DNA from: Spisula solida
Taxonomy: Eukaryota > Mollusca > Bivalvia > Venerida > Mactridae
Direction: 5' to 3'
Length of the DNA: 64,000 nucleotides
Assembly: GCA_947247005.1 (NCBI GenBank)
Contig: OX365957.1
Span: 11,132,817 to 11,196,816 of the forward strand
Both the position numbers and the translations under genes were made by a program. Below are positions 47,955 to 64,000 of this stretch, one piece after another. Under the pieces are notes generated by a model. The model saw only the letters and a program-made list of their open reading frames with translations, was not told the origin of the DNA and searched no databases. The stretch's first letter is position 1. Each line of letters opens with the position of its first letter.

Positions 47955-48375
47955 AGGGCTTTTTTTCACTATATACGAGGGGCCTATATTAGGCCCCTTC
48001 ACAATTTGCTAAAGGCCCCTTTCACAAACCTAAAAGGCCCCTTAATTCACAATTAGAATTTGCATCATGGTTTTTGTAAAATCAACTTAACAAAGCATCA
48101 AACAAACAAATCACAGATAACAGTCATATATTCCCGTACAGGACTTGATATAAAGTATTACATCATAGATACATGCATGTTTGGGAAAAGTTGTCAAAAA
48201 ATGAACTAACATCTGAAAAATTTTGTATCATAATTTGATGATTTATCGCGTTAAGTTTTTCACAATTTGAAAAGTTTCCGCGCCTACTTTTATACAATTT
48301 TGTGAATTTTCGCGCAAAATTTTCACAAAACAAAAGGGCTTGGGCCTCTTCACAATTCCGCGAAAAAAAGCCCTG
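47955..48375. mobile_element. 421-bp MITE with AGGGCTTTTTTTC ends
   Basis: TAGGGCTTTTTTTCA at the left and GAAAAAAAGCCCTG at the right are inverted. Inside, 'aggggcctatattaggcccc', 'aggcccctttcac' and 'ttcgcgcaaaattttcac' recur. CAGGG-type ends suggest a hAT-like non-autonomous element, but I see no clean 8-bp duplication. Confidence 0.6.
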
Positions 48376-49568
48376 TAAATGTAGTCATACATTTAGATAT
48401 AGACACTCACTTTATAATATATATCCTGTTTTGATATAATTATGTTTTATGACTTTGAGAAAAAAGCTTTTTATAACTATAGCTCAAGGTTGAACCGAGT
48501 AATATTGTGTATTCATCTTTTGAAAAAAAAGTATTTTTACTTAAAAAGAATACTTTTGTTCATTTTTTAACCAAAAACATTTTTTCATTGTTTAGTTTTT
48601 GACTATGCATGTAGTTAAGAATCTTTTAGTGGATCTTGTATTTTACATGCCCATATGCAAATATTTCTCAATTTCACCTTTTATACTATCATGTGTGTAG
48701 TTAAATTATATTAAGTTTTTGATAAACTCATTATTTTACGTGCAATTAGGTGACTTTCATCTCTATGTATTCGGATGTTGATTTCATCATTTAGTGTAAC
48801 CGGTATACGTTGTATTTTGTGTTCTGTTATTATATATACATTTTTTGGGGGTGAGGGGCGGAATGCTCCCAAATTCAGTGGGAACAAATGTTATGGGAAT
48901 ATGTAGACTGTGTTTGTTAAGTAATTTTCTCCAAAGATGGTACATCACTTGTGTCTAGTTTTGATATTTTTAAACTTCTACAGCACTGCATGAATACTAT
49001 TATCGTTAGATTGTTAAAATTAGAAATCCATTTTGATATAATATTCATATTGGTAGTTTGGCTAGCTTCTTTGTCATGTGTTTAACTTGTAATGTAAAAA
49101 TGTATATAATATATTTACATATATCCTACATTCCCTCCTTGATGATTTTATATTGTGATATACGCATTCCATTTGTTTATTATTTGGTGGTTGGTGTGAA
49201 CTTGTTGTTGTATGTTTCCTATAAATCTGATGAAAGTATGTAATCCTCTTAAGTTAGATCTAATGACAACCAGTTAAGATTTGTATCCAATTGGTTAGGT
49301 TTTTTTCATTATGGCTATGTTTACCTGTTGACCAATTCCATTATTTATGGATGTAAAGTTACTTTCAAAACTATGAAAGTAAGACGTTGATTGGCAGACA
49401 TCCAGTTCGCTAGAAGATGATCGTTGAATGTCTAGTCATCAGATCCTAATGCACAGCATGTTTTGTGGGAATGAACAGATCAGATTGGTTTCCTAGGTGA
49501 GGTGCAGTGTGGTTAAATCCTTTATAATCAGAACTCAAGATACATGAGTAGTGTAGAGAATAATTTAA
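48376..49568. other. Intergenic sequence, nothing recognised
   Basis: T-rich, with no exon-like frame. Confidence 0.4.
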
Positions 49569-49910
49569 AGAGGATATTACATGAGTGTCTTTTCATATCG
49601 AATTTGTTAAACGAGTTGAATAAAACAATAAAATGCGAGGCTTAGCAGAGCATTTTATCGATTTTAATCAACAAGTTTAATAAATTCAATGTGGAAAGTC
49701 ACAAATGTAATGTTCTTTTTATTACATGTTAGCCTTTTCCGGCCGGAACATAAATATAGCTACTTATTTTCACTACAATAAACGCGCAAATTTTACGACG
49801 TCGCCTATACTTTGAGTGACGTCACGTCAAAGCTTTATTACACTAGTGTATTATCAAAAATAAATAATGGCTTTATTACGCTACCGCGACGTCAAACATG
49901 TGATAAAAGA
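49569..49910. mobile_element. Diverged relative of the 411-bp MITE
   Basis: It has the same architecture as 20987-21398: GAGGATATTACATGAGTGTC, a hairpin half with 'aaacgagttgaataaaacaataaaatgcgaggctt', then a second half between TTATTACATGTTAG and AACATGTGATAAAAG with TGACGTCACGTCAA. Confidence 0.6.
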
Positions 49911-51988
49911 ATTTAATATCAATTGCTTTGATAAATCTGTGTTGAAGTTGGTGATTTATAAATGAGATTTGTTAATGTATAATCATGTAACCAGATTGGA
50001 CAGCTATCTACATGTATACATGTGATGTGTAAATGCTGTATTTCATGTTCACTATGATTCTAGATGTTCAGGACAATGAGAGAAGTGTGGGATTAACTCC
50101 TGTGGGTGAGGAACATTACTTTGGTGTCTTTATTATATCATCTGAAGATAAAATTTCACGACTTTGTAATTCTAAAGAATTCTGCAAAGATAATATTTTT
50201 TATTTTATATTGAGGAAATATTATTCTGCACTTTCAAGTAGTTGTTCACAAGCATAAATGTTTACAAATTTATCTAACCCTTTAAAATAGGGAAAATTAA
50301 ACTCTCCAAGTGAAAATCTGACTTTACTCTATTCCGTTCTATCATGGAGCTTCATTTGGGATTAATTCCTCTTGAACTGTTCCTTACATGTCTTGTTCTT
50401 GGCGTTTGGTGTAATATGGATTTTGATACAAATGTATATGAATGTAAATTGGGCTATAGTCCGTTTAATCAGGTCTGTCACTTGTATACAAACATAGCAA
50501 TATCATTACATTGTATTTTTATTGTTTTAAACATTTCAATTTGAGAAAAAGCAGTGAAAACCAATACCTTATTCACCCAGCTACATACTTATACACATAT
50601 TGTCTATAAAAATAATACATATAAAAGAACTTGCAATGTTCAAAAGTTATGTAAACAAGTGACAAACCTGATTAATCAATTTATACTTGTGCTTTTTTCT
50701 TGTTTATTCTAAGCTAAATGATGTGCAATAGGTATGCTGTGATAATGTATGAACAATTAAAACAGTATGCAGTTCCTATATGTTGTTGTTGAATCTTTAC
50801 CATCATAAACAGTTCATAGTCCTTCTGTAAACCTGTGAACAAGTTCATCGAGGCTCTCATGGTTGTAAGGCCTCTGCCCCTGGAGCAGTAGAAAATACAT
50901 GTAGATCCAAATCCCAGTTTATTCCGATACGGTCAGTTTGTGAGTCGTTTTCACTGCCAACAAGACTGGTATATCCCTCTAGCCATTCTACAGTGGTCAA
51001 GTGGGTAATGTTCTGGAATATAGATCAAAAGGTCCATGGTTCGAATCATAGCCAGCTTTTCAGTGATTACCACCCAACTAGAAATTGACTTGTTGGTAAC
51101 GCAGATGTAGTCTCGTGTGTATCGGTGCTCTCTTCAAGAGCTAGGTTATTGCACCTTGATTCCTTGCATCATACAACTGTTCTTCCTGGCCGAGATTCAA
51201 ACCAGGGACAAAGCTCTGTAGTCAAGAGTGTTGTCCACTCGACCACAGTGCCATTTATAACGTTAGAAGTATACCGATGTATTACAATTCTGTAAATCCA
51301 CTAACTGCATTGTTATTTACCTATGTGGAAAGATGGCAACTATTATGTTATTAACAGAACAACATAAACATAAACAAGCAATCAACTATAGCCTGCCCAG
51401 GATAACGTAATGTTTACAAACATGAATCGGTTTGGTCAACTGTTGCAACATTGGTTTTACAAATTACTAAAGTAAAGGGAATGTGGTCAGTTATGTACTT
51501 AAAACATCACTGATAAATAGTGCACAACTAATTAATCAACGTTTTTGGAATGTACCAAATTTTCCTGCCTTTCTCATCACACATGAAGGGAACAGATACC
51601 CTGTTCTAGTATACCACATATCTGGACAGAAAAATAAACACCATTCTGGTAAAATGTTTATTAAAACAATCTTGGGTACATTAATTTTAACTACAAATAC
51701 CTGAATTATGTCCGACTATAGGATTTCTGACTTGTAAAATGTTAACAACCCGAATTATGTTTAAAATTCCTGAAACAAATCATCTGTAACAAGAGTATAC
51801 AATACATTAAAATAATACAGTTTATCACAGAAAATCTCAAACATTGTACAGCAATACTGTAACACAATGGTTGAACTGTCATGTTTGATGATCTATTGTA
51901 GGAAGTGTCATGTTTTTCAAACTGTCGGTTTCAGCAACACACATTTTTCTCGAGCTGTAAGTTTCATCAACACACGTCATGTTTTTTG
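49911..51988. other. Intergenic sequence with tRNA-like repeat fragments
   Basis: Around 50990-51080 a B-box-like GGTTCGAATC follows an A-box-like block, and near 51190-51250 an inverted tRNA-like segment appears (GATTCAAACC); both look like SINE pieces. No coding exon is recognised. The tail of the P450 3' UTR probably lies at the right end. Confidence 0.4.
51657..51662 (-). terminator. Candidate polyadenylation signal of the P450 gene
   Basis: AATAAA on the - strand, 327 bp past the stop codon. Confidence 0.3.
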
Positions 51989-62993
<11,005 letters not shown>

Positions 62994-64000
62994 CTAAAAT
63001 CATATAATAGAGAGGATAGGTGTATTTTATTGTAGTATAATCTTTTCTTGAGAAAGTTATATAACAGATTTGAAAAATCAAACTATTTTCTGACATGCCT
63101 GCATGCTGATTGATTCAATTTGAGACTACCAAATTACCCGGTACCTTAAGTTTCAATTGTACAGTAGAGCTTTCAAGTTTGAATACACTTACTAATTACA
63201 TATATGGTACAAGATTATTTTAGTCTCAAGTATAAAATTTATAGAGTATGATAAATAAATAACCAAAAGTTGCATAAACATTTCATTGATCACTTTTATA
63301 CCAGAGATACTTCCAGCCCTTTGATGGTCACAATTTGTGATTTCCAGTTTTAATCGGACCCACATGTTGAGAGCCATGCCCGTTTATAACTGGCTGTTTT
63401 CTACCATTTCCATGAAATTTTAATTTGTTTTGGATCAGTGAGTATTGAACTTCATTGTGCACTGTAGTAGGGGCAACTCAACTCATTACAAGGAGCACAC
63501 TCCCCACCCACATCACACTCCGATATCCGTTCATTTGTTCATCATTTCCATAGATAGCATATTTAACAGGAGTGACTCTACATATTGAACTAAATGAACA
63601 AGCTGAATAAAACAAAAAGTAGATGGTTCTGCCAGTACTTATGGTAAATGAAAGAGTATATATATATATATATATATAATATATAGTCAACATTTTCCAG
63701 TTCAACACTGAACAGACATAATAATGTGAATAAATAATCTCCCTTGATCGACCAAATAGTAAATTGGTCATTCACAGCTAACCAGTTGTTGCAGAAACAA
63801 ATACAAATACCATGTGCACAACTTTACATGCTGATAAACATTTTAACACTACATGTACATTTATTTGTATTTCATGAGCTTAAATAATTGATGAAATATG
63901 TGTGACACAATACATAACATAGCAAGTGCCAAATAGGCCACTCTACTAATTAGGTTCACTTGACACATCACAGTCGAGGTAATCAGATAATACCGGTATG
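62994..64000 (-). other. P450 intron, right end of the window
   Basis: I found no further P450 exon on the - strand here. A (TA)n microsatellite lies at 63657-63685. The N-terminal exons should be to the right of the window. Confidence 0.5.

Noticed and set aside
49058..49243. Short hydrophobic frame in the intergenic region
   Set aside because: No splice context, no homology, AT-rich composition.
63478..63775. Possible N-terminal P450 exons on the - strand
   Set aside because: The frames here contain a (TA)n tract and none of the conserved CYP4 N-terminal motifs (for example W..HRR).

Overview
The window is eukaryotic nuclear DNA. It is AT-rich, its genes are split by GT-AG introns with consensus donors, and most of its length is intron or intergenic DNA full of tandem arrays, hairpin MITEs, tRNA-derived SINEs and retrotransposon relics. 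Several interspersed repeats look like ones common in mollusc genomes (the AGCTCACCTG ... CAGGTGAGCG element, and repeats carrying phrases such as 'gaccttgacctttgacct' and 'gacagacagacatgtgcaaagcaatatg'). My best guess is a bivalve mollusc, but the species cannot be fixed from sequence alone.

Layout. (1) A + strand gene for an egghead/bre-3-type beta-1,4-mannosyltransferase (GT2) has two coding exons (5010-5289 and 13956-15151), separated by an 8.7 kb intron holding a 45-bp minisatellite and several hairpin elements. (2) 17.3-29 kb is mostly repeats: 42-, 40-, 32-, 50- and 18-bp arrays, a 0.7 kb foldback, two copies of a 411-bp MITE, a broken non-LTR reverse transcriptase, and one orphan 3'-terminal coding exon on the - strand (19533-19950). 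(3) A two-exon - strand gene at 29173-30986 encodes an AURKAIP1/mS38-like small mitoribosomal protein. (4) A seven-exon + strand gene (33726-46440) encodes an AGTRAP-like membrane protein of 190 aa. Its introns 2 and 3 are almost entirely transposon, including a 3,524-bp element with long inverted repeats and a 9-bp target duplication, and a nested pair of TA-flanked elements. (5) A CYP4-type cytochrome P450 lies on the - strand (seven exons, 51989-62993). Its N-terminal exons lie beyond the right edge.

The four recognised genes are functionally unrelated: glycolipid synthesis, mitochondrial translation, membrane receptor trafficking and fatty-acid or xenobiotic oxidation. The mS38-like and AGTRAP-like genes are divergent with 2.7 kb between their start codons. 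AGTRAP and the P450 are convergent.

The most unusual structure is in the P450 gene. A 59-bp segment made of the last 33 bp of a coding exon plus the first 26 bp of its intron has been amplified in register to 47 copies. The intron therefore opens with a 2.7 kb ladder of 46 extra 5' splice-site copies, each behind a duplicate of the exon end. A second intron of the same gene carries about 49 copies of a 27-bp unit running up to its 3' splice site, and a third intron appears to use a GC-AG donor.
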